Positions 13,018 through 19,113 of a stretch of 20,459 nt of DNA are shown in pieces. The stretch lies in the IMG/VR virus record IMGVR_UViG_3300023174_000755, positions 1-20,459 of that record; one strand, given 5' to 3'. Position 1 is the stretch's first letter, and every line of letters begins with the position of its first letter. The notes under the pieces were generated by a model, which saw only the letters and a list, made by a program, of their open reading frames with translations, searched no databases and was not told where the DNA came from. Source of the DNA: a virus. The translations under genes were made by a program, and so were the position numbers.

Positions 13018-13029
13018 TTTGCATTAGTA
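13018..13029 (+). promoter_or_regulatory. Phage promoter-like motif, copy 3
   Basis: TTTGCATTAGTA, three bases after the stop of the preceding gene and 73 bp before ATG 13103. The downstream leader contains a small GC hairpin (TCGGG-AGACA-CCCGA, 13050-13064). Confidence 0.65.
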
Positions 13030-13102
13030 GATATAGGGCTAGTAAGCTGTCGGGAGACACCCGAACGCCTTATTTTACATACACAAACACAGGAGATTTA
13101 CA

Positions 13103-13360
13103 ATGAACCCTTTTGAATTACGATATGATTTACTCAAGACCTCCAAGGAGTTCTTAACCGAGCAGTACAACGCCCAGTTAAAGGCGTGGGAAGTGGCAGA
13201 CGAGGCAGGTAAAAAACTGCTCGAAAACGCGCCCAAGTTCCCCACAATGCACGAGATCATTGACAACGCCGTGGAGATGAACAAGTTCATCAGCACCACG
13301 ATCGAGGCACAATTGGTCGACGGCGTTAAGCGCTTTAATCGTATCACAGCAGTATTTTAA
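13103..13360 (+). CDS. Phage hypothetical protein, own promoter motif
   Basis: An 85-residue ORF with GGAG at 13092-13095 and a dedicated leader. It begins MNPFELRYDLLKTSKEFLTE and is largely helical (QYNAQLKAWEVADEAGKKLL, MHEIIDNAVEMNKFISTTIE). The MNPFELR opening is familiar from unassigned proteins of marine T4-like phages, but I cannot name a function. It is the only gene between the copy-3 motif and a terminator at 13366, so it may be a monocistronic, strongly made product. Confidence 0.75.
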   Translation: MNPFELRYDLLKTSKEFLTEQYNAQLKAWEVADEAGKKLLENAPKFPTMHEIIDNAVEMNKFISTTIEAQLVDGVKRFNRITAVF

Positions 13361-13365
13361 TACCC

Positions 13366-13410
13366 GTTGCGACTTTTTAGCAGAGGTTTGCAAGAAAGTC
13401 GCGACTTTTT
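13366..13410 (+). terminator. Intrinsic terminator
   Basis: GTTGCGACTTT (13366-13376) pairs with AAAGTCGCGAC (13395-13405), an 11-bp stem with one G-U pair and an 18-nt loop, followed by TTTTT (13406-13410). It lies 6 bp after the stop of the 13103 gene. The 3' arm is also part of a perfect 14-bp palindrome (13395-13408). Confidence 0.65.
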
Positions 13411-13415
13411 AACAT

Positions 13416-13496
13416 GGGGTAGGTATAGTTTCGACGAGGGGCCAAGGCTGATATGCAACCCAGCGGACCACGGGGCAGTACCGTGCTACTCCACCA
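13416..13496 (+). ncRNA. tRNA/tmRNA-like element with Ala-type acceptor
   Basis: An 81-nt segment in a gene-free stretch. GGGGTAG (13416-13422) pairs over 7 bp with CTACTCC (13486-13492), followed by ACCA. This gives the G3-U70 wobble and A73 discriminator recognised by alanyl-tRNA synthetase. Directly before the 3' strand is a T-arm-shaped hairpin, CACGG-GGCAGTA-CCGTG (13469-13485), with 5 bp and 7 nt, but the loop lacks the TTCRA consensus. The 5' half contains TTTCGACG (13429-13436) and CCAAGG...ATGC (13442-13456), strikingly like the start of tmRNA. A GCTG/CAGC stem with a 10-nt loop holding TGC (an Ala anticodon) lies in the middle. There is no tag frame and no canonical D arm. It may be a tRNA-like mimic, a decayed tmRNA, or chance. 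Confidence 0.4.
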
Positions 13497-13501
13497 AACA
13501 C

Positions 13502-13615
13502 ATGACAACAAAAGACATTTTCTATTTTACAACCGTGCCAGTGGCGATATTCATAACCTATAAGTTATGTTTGGAGCTGTGGTGCATAACTTATGGGTTA
13601 TTCTATGGCAGCTAA
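13502..13615 (+). CDS. Possible small membrane protein
   Basis: A 37-residue ORF (starts MTTKDIFYFTTVPVAIFITY) with one hydrophobic segment, otherwise in a gene-poor stretch. It has no ribosome binding site and overlaps the next gene by 23 nt, and most of its second half is a long DNA inverted repeat. A longer reading from TTG 13367 would run through the terminator and the tRNA-like element and is not credible. Weak call. Confidence 0.25.
   Translation: MTTKDIFYFTTVPVAIFITYKLCLELWCITYGLFYGS
13552..13602 (+). promoter_or_regulatory. Long inverted repeat over the start of the 13593 gene
   Basis: CATAACCTATAAGTTATG (13552-13569) and CATAACTTATGGGTTATT (13585-13602) are reverse complements at 16 of 18 positions, the mismatch inside the stem being a possible G-U pair in RNA. 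The 15-nt loop contains GGAG (13573-13576), and ATG 13593 is in the 3' arm. Each arm is itself an imperfect palindrome. It could be an RNA hairpin controlling translation or a double operator. Confidence 0.55.
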
Positions 13616-13760
13616 ACCTGGCCTCTATGCCAACATCCAAAAAAAGCGTGAACGTATCAAGCAGGGATCCGGCGAGAAGATGCGCAAGCCTGGTGACCCC
13701 GGCGCGCCTACATCCAAGGCATTTAAAGATTCTGCAAAGACCGCTAAAAAACCAAAATGA
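13593..13760 (+). CDS. Small basic conserved phage protein (KPGLYANI type)
   Basis: A 55-residue basic protein (43 to 51 if started at ATG 13605). Sequence features KPGLYANIQKKRERIKQGSG, EKMRKPGDPGAPTSKAFKDS and AKTAKKPK. I recall near-identical small proteins (KPGLYANIHAKRKRI, GSGE-MRKPG, GAPT, SAKTAK) in many marine podo- and myoviruses, usually close to packaging or structural genes; the role is not established. No good ribosome binding site is near ATG 13593, but GGAG sits in the loop of the hairpin described at 13552-13602. The stop overlaps the terminase-like gene (ATGA). Confidence 0.8.
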   Translation: MGYSMAAKPGLYANIQKKRERIKQGSGEKMRKPGDPGAPTSKAFKDSAKTAKKPK

Positions 13761-14149
13761 CCACAAAGAAATCAACAGCTAAAAAATTATTTACTAAGGA
13801 GATGGCAGACACGCTATTAGATCTTGGTAAGCAAGGCGCGTCCCAAAAATCCATGTATGCAGCAATTGGTATTAGCAAAGCCACCGCGGCTAAATGGAAA
13901 CAGGAAGACCCGCATTTTGCTGAGACCATGGACCTAGCCACGACCTACGGGCAGAGCTTTTGGGAAATGATGCTGTTGGCTAATATTGATAACAAAAATT
14001 TTAACTCCAGAGTAGCCGAGATTGCACTACGCGGCCAGTATCCTGATGATTACAAAGACAATCGAGAGATCAAGGCAAACATCAAGCAAGAGGTGGTGGT
14101 AGATTTCAATAAAGAGGTTCAAGATTTAATACGGGCATTAAAAAGTTAG
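13757..14149 (+). CDS. Terminase small subunit-like protein
   Basis: A 130-residue protein. Residues 15-55 form a helix-turn-helix (MADTLLDLGKQGASQKSMYA, AIGISKATAAKWKQEDPHF), the type used to recognise packaging sites. Residues 60-130, with WEMMLLANIDNKNFNSRVAE, ALRGQYPDDYKDNREIKANI and a C-terminal VVDFNKEVQDLIRALK, match the small terminase/DNA-packaging families of tailed phages, where the tail contacts the large subunit. Its partner, the large terminase, is not in the window; downstream come an HNH gene and replication genes instead. Function in genome packaging is a good inference; a general HTH regulator is possible. Confidence 0.75.
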   Translation: MTTKKSTAKKLFTKEMADTLLDLGKQGASQKSMYAAIGISKATAAKWKQEDPHFAETMDLATTYGQSFWEMMLLANIDNKNFNSRVAEIALRGQYPDDYKDNREIKANIKQEVVVDFNKEVQDLIRALKS

Positions 14150-14182
14150 TATCAATCAACGGGGAACAGGCTTAGCGGCCGT

Positions 14183-14203
14183 GCCAGTACCTTAATTACT
14201 GGC
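14183..14203 (+). promoter_or_regulatory. Hairpin upstream of HNH gene
   Basis: GCCAGTA (14183-14189) and TACTGGC (14197-14203) form a perfect 7-bp stem with a 7-nt loop in the 87-nt gap before the endonuclease. A second small pairing, TACC with GGTA, lies around 14216-14230, over the ribosome binding region AAGGGG (14223-14228). No T-run follows, so it is not a terminator. It may travel with the HNH gene or control its translation. Confidence 0.45.
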
Positions 14204-14236
14204 TACCCACCAAAATACCATTAAGGGGTAACATCA

Positions 14237-14785
14237 ATGAAGCAGTGCAAAACTTGTACTATTGAAAAACCATTATCAGAATATAGTAAAAAAGGAAACG
14301 GAATACAACCGTCTTGTAAAAGTTGCTGTAAAGCATATATAAGGGATTACTATGCTAAAAATAAAAGTAGTTGGATTAAATATGCAAATAAAAAGAAACA
14401 ATGGGCAATAGCTAATCCAGAGGAAGCAAAACTAGAAAATAAAAAACGTTATGCTGTAAGGGCGGAAAAACAAAAAGCTCAAAAAAAAGCAGAATATACC
14501 CCAGAACTTGGAAGAGCTCGAAATTTATTTAGTAAGTATAAAATAACTGTTGATGAATTTGAAACATTAAAACTATCACAAAACAATTGTTGTGCAATTT
14601 GTCATGTTTCTTTAGTTAATGAAAATAAACCAAATATCGACCACGATCATAAAACTGGTAAAATACGTGGTATTTTATGTAATTTATGCAATCCGGGTTT
14701 GGGCATGTTTAAAGATTCCATTGAAAATTTAAAATCCGCCGTAAAGTACTTAAAAAAATATTCCGTAGATTCTGTCAAAAAATAG
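14237..14785 (+). CDS. Endonuclease VII-like HNH nuclease
   Basis: A 182-residue protein. Two zinc modules are visible: CKTC (4-7) with CKSC (27-30), and CCAIC (118-122) with CNLC (148-151). The catalytic part is NIDHDHKTGKIRGILCNLCN (DHDH at 135-138), the signature of recombination endonuclease VII (T4 gp49-like) of the His-Me finger/HNH group. The C-terminus, GLGMFKDSIENLKSAVKYLK, also fits. The gene is far more AT-rich than flanking genes, has its own leader, and sits between the terminase-like gene and the DUF2800 gene, so it is probably a mobile or recently acquired endonuclease. Junction resolution is the main alternative role. Start supported by AAGGGG at 14223-14228. Confidence 0.88.
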   Translation: MKQCKTCTIEKPLSEYSKKGNGIQPSCKSCCKAYIRDYYAKNKSSWIKYANKKKQWAIANPEEAKLENKKRYAVRAEKQKAQKKAEYTPELGRARNLFSKYKITVDEFETLKLSQNNCCAICHVSLVNENKPNIDHDHKTGKIRGILCNLCNPGLGMFKDSIENLKSAVKYLKKYSVDSVKK

Positions 14786-14792
14786 CTAAAAG

Positions 14793-14804
14793 TTTGCATT
14801 AGTA
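14793..14804 (+). promoter_or_regulatory. Phage promoter-like motif, copy 4 (DUF2800)
   Basis: TTTGCATTAGTA, 7 bp after the stop of the HNH gene and 31 bp before ATG 14836. AAAGA precedes the start codon. Its position suggests the HNH gene was inserted upstream of an existing promoter. Confidence 0.65.
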
Positions 14805-14835
14805 GTAATAGACTAAACTGAATTGAAAGAATAAG

Positions 14836-15969
14836 ATGACCGCACACGCTCTTTTAAGCGCCTCGGGATCTAAGCGATGGCTAACATGTACGCCAAGCGC
14901 CAGACTAGAGGCAACACTCCCCGAACCAAAGAAAAATTCAGATGCGTTTGATTTTAGCCAGGAGGGCACCACTGCCCACACACTAGCTGAGATAAAGCTC
15001 CGCCAACATTTTCAACAAATTGGAACCGAGGAATATGAAACAGAATACAACGCAGTTAAAAGCACACCCTACTACAACGACGATTTCGAGGCTAACGTCG
15101 ATAATTACGTTCTATATGTGCGTAGTCAGATCGGTGAGGGTGATACCCCGCTCTTTGAGCAACGTGTGGACTTTAGCGACTGGGTGCCTGATGGATTTGG
15201 TACGGCCGATGTGGTTATACTTTCTAAGCACACCATTCGCGTCATCGACCTCAAGTTTGGAAAAGGTGTGCCTGTCTCAGCGATCGATAACACCCAGCTA
15301 CGACTATATGCGCTGGGTGCTTATTCCAAGTTTAAAGAAGAGTATCCGGACATCAAAGAGGTATCCTACACGATCCACCAGCCTCGCCTGGACAGTATCA
15401 GTACTGACGGCACCACCGTTAATAAACTCATAGACTGGGCCAATTATTTTGTTAAACCTAAAGCAAAAAAAGCATGGAGCGGATCTGGTGAGTTTATTCC
15501 AGGTGACCACTGTCAGTTCTGTCGTGCTAAGGCACAGTGCCGCGCCCGCTCTGATTTCAATACAGAGCTAGCCAAGCAGGAGTTTAAGGACCCGCCACTG
15601 TTAGATGACGAGGAACTAGCCAACGTGTTAGCCAAGGCGCAGGACCTACGGACCTGGGTAGCGGACGTTGAAGAGTACGCGCTCGATAAGGCAGTCAACG
15701 AGAACAAACTACCAAACGGATTTAAGTTATCGACCACGGTAACGCACCGCAAGATCACCGACCAGCTACTAGCGGTTGAGGTATTAAAAGAAAAGGGCGT
15801 GCCAGAAGAACAGCTCTGGGAGGCACCAAAGCTCAAGTCAATCGCGACACTAGAAAAGCTAAGACCAAAGGGTCAAGTTGTGGCGTGGTTAGGTGAGCTA
15901 GTCCAGCGACCAGAGGGGTCACCCAAATTGGTCCGCGTCCAAGAGACCGCGTCGGAGGACTTTAAATGA
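14836..15969 (+). CDS. DUF2800 PD-(D/E)xK nuclease (Cas4/AddB-like)
   Basis: A 377-residue protein matching DUF2800, a phage exonuclease-like family. It starts AHALLSASGSKRWLTCTPSA with Cys18, then EGTTAHTLAE. The nuclease core is DGFGTADVVIL (Asp125), TIRVIDLKFGKG (Asp138, Lys140) and NTQLRLYALGAY with Gln154. Near residues 225-235, HCQFCRAKAQCRAR gives Cys226, Cys229 and Cys235, which with Cys18 could form the iron-sulfur cluster known in Cas4 and AddB nucleases. Expected role: DNA end processing for recombination or replication. In many phages this gene is followed by DUF2815 and DNA polymerase, as here. No close ribosome binding site other than GAAAGA at 14825-14830. Confidence 0.9.
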   Translation: MTAHALLSASGSKRWLTCTPSARLEATLPEPKKNSDAFDFSQEGTTAHTLAEIKLRQHFQQIGTEEYETEYNAVKSTPYYNDDFEANVDNYVLYVRSQIGEGDTPLFEQRVDFSDWVPDGFGTADVVILSKHTIRVIDLKFGKGVPVSAIDNTQLRLYALGAYSKFKEEYPDIKEVSYTIHQPRLDSISTDGTTVNKLIDWANYFVKPKAKKAWSGSGEFIPGDHCQFCRAKAQCRARSDFNTELAKQEFKDPPLLDDEELANVLAKAQDLRTWVADVEEYALDKAVNENKLPNGFKLSTTVTHRKITDQLLAVEVLKEKGVPEEQLWEAPKLKSIATLEKLRPKGQVVAWLGELVQRPEGSPKLVRVQETASEDFK

Positions 15970-16109
15970 GTACCTGGCTAATAGCAGCGATGGGCCTCGT
16001 GTATTTTATCGTGGCAATTGATCAATTTATGAAGGGCGGCGTAGGTACTGGCATCATGTTTATTGGTTACGCAATTGGAAACGTGGGGCTCATACTCGTT
16101 GCAAAATGA
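15966..16109 (+). CDS. Small membrane protein
   Basis: A 47-residue ORF with ATGA overlap to DUF2800. Two hydrophobic segments: WLIAAMGLVYFIVAI (4-18) and GIMFIGYAIGNVGLILVA (about 29-46), separated by DQFMKGGVGT. This two-helix layout with an acidic residue in the loop is common among small phage proteins inserted in such replication modules. Probably inner membrane; function unknown. Confidence 0.7.
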   Translation: MSTWLIAAMGLVYFIVAIDQFMKGGVGTGIMFIGYAIGNVGLILVAK

Positions 16110-16110
16110 A

Positions 16111-16368
16111 ATGAAGGTAAAATTTTACGGTGCGGAGTTTGATATCCCGGACCTAATGATTGACAAGTTTATAAAAGATTTTGATGGACTACCCGGGCGT
16201 GGTTTTCGCCAAGAAGTTAATATGCTCCGCGACTCAATCGGCAACATATTTGACGTGGTGGCAGAAGATCCTGAGATACTACACGAGCCAGAGTATTTAT
16301 CTGACTTTATTCAGGCGATGGCAATGAAGAAAGCGATGGAGAGACATGGAATATTCTACGACGCATGA
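16111..16368 (+). CDS. Phage hypothetical protein
   Basis: An 85-residue protein starting at ATG 16111, one base after the upstream stop. Acidic, with VKFYGAEFDIPDLMIDKFIK at the N-terminus and a helical C-terminal half (VNMLRDSIGNIFDVV, FIQAMAMKKAMERHGI). The in-frame reading from 16063 would overlap the membrane-protein gene and has no ribosome binding site. The 3' end overlaps the next ORF by 23 nt. No family recognised. Confidence 0.65.
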   Translation: MKVKFYGAEFDIPDLMIDKFIKDFDGLPGRGFRQEVNMLRDSIGNIFDVVAEDPEILHEPEYLSDFIQAMAMKKAMERHGIFYDA

Positions 16369-16492
16369 AGAGAAGTTATCACAAGAAGAGCTGTCAAAAA
16401 TGCAAATGTCCCAAGAACAAACCCTTGCAGATTATTACAGAAGACGCTTGGAATATTGGGATTATCGTATTGTGAAAAATATAAATGAATAA
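16346..16492 (+). CDS. Small helical protein, unknown
   Basis: A 48-residue ORF starting inside the previous gene, with GGAG at 16338-16341. Gln/Glu-rich helix (EEKLSQEELSKMQMSQEQTL) followed by an aromatic-basic end (YYRRRLEYWDYRIVKNINE). Its stop is immediately followed by the promoter-like motif at 16494. Probable but unassigned. Confidence 0.55.
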   Translation: MEYSTTHEEKLSQEELSKMQMSQEQTLADYYRRRLEYWDYRIVKNINE

Positions 16493-16493
16493 G

Positions 16494-16505
16494 TTTGCAT
16501 TAGTA
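16494..16505 (+). promoter_or_regulatory. Phage promoter-like motif, copy 5 (DUF2815)
   Basis: TTTGCATTAGTA followed by TATTT, so the extended motif reads TAGTATATT. It starts 1 bp after the preceding stop and is 67 bp before ATG 16573. The leader contains a 7-bp hairpin. Confidence 0.65.
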
Positions 16506-16524
16506 TATTTAGCAAAGGGTAGAC

Positions 16525-16551
16525 GAACTGGCCCCTATTGAAGTCCAGTTC
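16525..16551 (+). promoter_or_regulatory. Leader hairpin of DUF2815 gene
   Basis: GAACTGG (16525-16531) and CCAGTTC (16545-16551) form a perfect 7-bp stem with a 13-nt loop in the leader between motif copy 5 and the ribosome binding site AAGGA (16562-16566). There is no T-run. It could stabilise the transcript or serve as a binding site for the ssDNA/RNA-binding product of the gene. Confidence 0.5.
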
Positions 16552-16572
16552 TACAGTTATAAAGGAATCAAA

Positions 16573-17094
16573 ATGGCTCAAGCCACTACTAAAGTAAAAG
16601 TTGTAACAGGTAAAGTTCGTTTCTCGTATGCGAACGTATTCCAACCCGCCTCCTCAATCGAGGGTGGCACACCGAAGTACTCCGTATCAATCATCATCCC
16701 CAAGTCTGACAAGGACACCATCGCACGTCTCCAGAAAGCATTTGAAGAGACCAAGGCCGCGGCATCTGCGTACTTCGGTGGCGCAGTACCCAAAAACTTA
16801 AAGGGTGGCCTGCGTGATGGCGACGCGGAGAAGGACGACCCAGCGTACGCTAATAGCTACTTTATCAATGCAAACTCGGCACAAAAGCCGGGCGTTGTAG
16901 ATCAAGATCTTAACCCGATCATTGACACAAGTGAGTTCTACAGCGGGTGCTATGGTCGCGCATCAATCACGTTCTACCCATACAATGCTCAGGGATCTAA
17001 GGGCATCGCATGTGGATTAAACAACGTCCAGAAGTTAGAGGACGGTGAGAAGTTAGGCGGTAGCACAACAGCAGCAGCCGACTTCGCAGTTTAA
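16573..17094 (+). CDS. DUF2815 single-stranded DNA-binding-like protein
   Basis: A 173-residue protein matching DUF2815, thought to be a phage ssDNA-binding protein of OB-fold type. Features: VKVVTGKVRFSYANVFQPAS, KYSVSIIIPKSDKDTIARLQ, GLRDGDAEKDDPAYANSYFI, FYSGCYGRASITFYPYNAQG and GIACGLNNVQKLEDGEKLGG. The glycine-acidic C-terminal part could contact other replication proteins as in T7 gp2.5-type proteins. Neighbours DUF2800 nuclease and DNA polymerase form the usual module. It has its own promoter-like motif, a structured leader and AAGGA, and is followed by a terminator, so high expression is likely. Confidence 0.9.
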   Translation: MAQATTKVKVVTGKVRFSYANVFQPASSIEGGTPKYSVSIIIPKSDKDTIARLQKAFEETKAAASAYFGGAVPKNLKGGLRDGDAEKDDPAYANSYFINANSAQKPGVVDQDLNPIIDTSEFYSGCYGRASITFYPYNAQGSKGIACGLNNVQKLEDGEKLGGSTTAAADFAV

Positions 17095-17238
17095 GTTTTA
17101 CGGGGGCAAAAGGGTGAGCGCCGGCGTGTAGGCTCTTTCATGGATCACGCCACCCCCACCAATTAGTAGTGCAAGGGAGTGTCCGTAGAAACTACGGCCT
17201 CCCTTTTTCATCAACCCATATAACATAGAGAACAATAA
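17095..17238 (+). promoter_or_regulatory. Structured leader before ribonucleotide reductase
   Basis: A 144-bp gene-free stretch. GGCGTG (17123-17128) can pair with CACGCC (17146-17151) around a 17-nt loop, flanked by G-rich (17101-17116) and C-rich (17150-17159) tracts. The terminator hairpin follows. No copy of TTTGCATTAGTA is present, and no B12-box consensus of cobalamin riboswitches is visible, although the next enzyme uses adenosylcobalamin. A weak TATAAC at 17219-17224 lacks a matching -35. Confidence 0.35.
17173..17208 (+). terminator. Intrinsic terminator after DUF2815
   Basis: AAGGGAG (17173-17179) pairs with CTCCCTT (17199-17205) and CCGTAG (17183-17188) with CTACGG (17192-17197) around an AAA loop; TGT faces one C in an internal bulge. 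TTTTT (17204-17208) follows. It should end most transcripts coming through the DUF2815 gene, so downstream ribonucleotide reductase depends on read-through or an unseen promoter. Confidence 0.75.
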
Positions 17239-19113
17239 ATGGATCAGTACCAAGAATACATTGCCGCCAGTAGATACGCCCGCTTTCAAGATGACAAGCA
17301 ACGCCGAGAGACCTGGGCCGAGACAGTAGATCGCTACGTAGATTATATTTTTAGTAGAACACCGGCAATAAAAGATAAGACAGAATTACGAAATGAAATT
17401 TTTGATGCTATCCATAACCTAGATTTGATGCCGTCCATGCGCGCCATGATGACGGCAGGAAAGAGTGCCGATCGTGATAACACCTGTGTCTATAATTGCT
17501 CGTATCTCCCAGTGGATGACCCCAAATCGTTTGATGAGGCAATGTTCATATTGCTCTGCGGTACAGGAGTCGGGTTTTCGGTGGAGGCTAAATACATATC
17601 CAATCTGCCAGAAGTGCCTGAAAAACTATTTGACTCCGAGCACACCATCGTCGTCCACGACTCCAAAGAAGGATGGGCAAAATCACTCCGCCTGCTTATT
17701 GCAAATCTCTACGCAGGCGAGATCCCTAAGTGGGACGTCTCTTCCATCAGACCTGCCGGAGCAAGACTCAAAACATTTGGCGGAAGAGCTTCAGGGCCGG
17801 AACCATTAGTCGACCTGTTTAAGTTTACTGTAGCTACATTTAAACACGCGGCCGGACGTCGTCTGCATTCGTTAGAGTGCCACGATCTGATGTGTAAAAT
17901 TGGTGAGGTAGTTGTCGTGGGTGGCGTGCGCCGCTCGGCAATGATCTCGTTGTCTGACCTTGATGATGAAAGGATTCGTCATGCTAAAGCTGGACCCTGG
18001 TGGGAGACTGCACCTCACCGTGCGCTCGCCAATAATAGCGCGGTGTATAATGAGACTCCTACCGTTGGAAAGTTTATGGAAGAGTGGGTATCTTTATACA
18101 ATTCACACAGCGGAGAGCGTGGCATATTTAACCGTGAGGCTGCCAAGAATACCGTTGCTAAGTACGGACACCGTGATCCTAACTTTGAGTTCGGAACTAA
18201 CCCCTGCTCAGAAATTATTCTTCGGCCCTACCAATTTTGTAACCTTACGGAGGCAGTGGTAAGACATGACGACACTGAGGAAACGCTTCTTAGAAAGGTA
18301 CGAATCGCTTCGATTCTTGGCACAATCCAGGCCACTTTTACAAAGTTTCCGTATCTGCGCAAAGTGTGGCAACGTAACACCGAGGAAGAGAGATTGTTGG
18401 GAGTGTCGCTTACAGGCATTTACGACAACCCTCTACTAACAACACAAGGAGATAAATTAAATGGGTTACTATCACGACTTAGAGAGGAAGCTCGAAGAGC
18501 CAATGAGGAATACGCAGCTCTGCTCGGAATACCTAAGAGTGCTGCGATCACTTGCGTTAAACCATCCGGAACCGTCAGTCAACTTGTTGATAGCGCATCT
18601 GGAATACACCCAAGACATAGTAAGTTCTATATCCGCAGAGTTAGAGGCGATAAAAAAGACCCTCTTACACAGTTCTTAATTCAACAAGGGATCCCCAATG
18701 AGCCATGTGTTTACAAACCTGATCAAACGATTGTGTTCAGTTTTCCACAAAAAGCCCCAGCAGGAATCACAAGATCCGACGTCACACCAATTAGTCACTT
18801 GGCCCTTTGGCTCACCTACCAGCAACACTGGTGCGAGCACAAACCGTCGGTCACGATCTCCGTCGAAGAAAAAGACTGGCCAACAGTCGGCGCGTGGACC
18901 TGGGAAAACTTCAGCGAAATCTCAGGGGTCTCGTACCTCCCGTACGACGGCGGCACCTATCGACAAGCCCCTTATTCCGAGTGTACGGAAGAAGAGTACA
19001 ACGAGCTCAAAGCCAAAGTCCCCACAATCAACTGGGAAGACTTCAAAGAAGTGACAGACAACGTGGAAGGTGCCCAACAACTTGCTTGCAGTGCGGGCGT
19101 TTGCGAAATCTAA
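17239..19113 (+). CDS. Class II (B12-dependent) ribonucleotide reductase
   Basis: A 624-residue enzyme reducing ribonucleotides to deoxyribonucleotides with adenosylcobalamin, resembling the monomeric RTPR type. Active-site elements: NCSYL (Cys87, redox partner), LLCGTGVGFS, GTNPCSEIIL (Asn321, thiyl-radical Cys323, Glu325) and FCNLTEAV (Cys334, second redox Cys). KPSGTVSQLVDSASGIHPRH is the phosphate/substrate loop. The C-terminal ACSAGVCEI (Cys617, Cys622) is the shuttle pair that accepts electrons from thioredoxin. About 110 residues shorter than the Lactobacillus enzyme, so part of the regulatory insertion may be missing. All catalytic cysteines are present. It supplies dNTPs for phage replication. 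Start ATG 17239 has only weak GAGA at 17227-17230. The stop overlaps the next HNH start. Confidence 0.93.
   Translation: MDQYQEYIAASRYARFQDDKQRRETWAETVDRYVDYIFSRTPAIKDKTELRNEIFDAIHNLDLMPSMRAMMTAGKSADRDNTCVYNCSYLPVDDPKSFDEAMFILLCGTGVGFSVEAKYISNLPEVPEKLFDSEHTIVVHDSKEGWAKSLRLLIANLYAGEIPKWDVSSIRPAGARLKTFGGRASGPEPLVDLFKFTVATFKHAAGRRLHSLECHDLMCKIGEVVVVGGVRRSAMISLSDLDDERIRHAKAGPWWETAPHRALANNSAVYNETPTVGKFMEEWVSLYNSHSGERGIFNREAAKNTVAKYGHRDPNFEFGTNPCSEIILRPYQFCNLTEAVVRHDDTEETLLRKVRIASILGTIQATFTKFPYLRKVWQRNTEEERLLGVSLTGIYDNPLLTTQGDKLNGLLSRLREEARRANEEYAALLGIPKSAAITCVKPSGTVSQLVDSASGIHPRHSKFYIRRVRGDKKDPLTQFLIQQGIPNEPCVYKPDQTIVFSFPQKAPAGITRSDVTPISHLALWLTYQQHWCEHKPSVTISVEEKDWPTVGAWTWENFSEISGVSYLPYDGGTYRQAPYSECTEEEYNELKAKVPTINWEDFKEVTDNVEGAQQLACSAGVCEI

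Noticed and set aside
13050-13076. Attenuator hairpin in the leader of the 13103 gene
   Set aside because: Stem of only 5 bp and an interrupted T-run; too weak to call a terminator.
13416-13496. A canonical tRNA-Ala gene
   Set aside because: Acceptor and T-arm geometry fit, but there is no D stem, no normal 5-bp anticodon stem with 7-nt loop, and the T loop lacks TTCRA; kept only as a tRNA/tmRNA-like element.
13367-13615. An 82-codon ORF from TTG 13367
   Set aside because: It crosses a terminator hairpin and the tRNA-like element and has no ribosome binding site; only a short C-terminal part is kept as a weak call.
17095-17172. Cobalamin riboswitch upstream of the B12-dependent reductase
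   Set aside because: The AGCCAGGAGACC-type B12 box and GCCACTG element are not present and the region is short; only generic stems are visible.
18807-19112. N-terminal extension of the HNH gene into the reductase
   Set aside because: The extension is arginine-rich out-of-frame reductase sequence; HNH similarity begins at ATG 19113.
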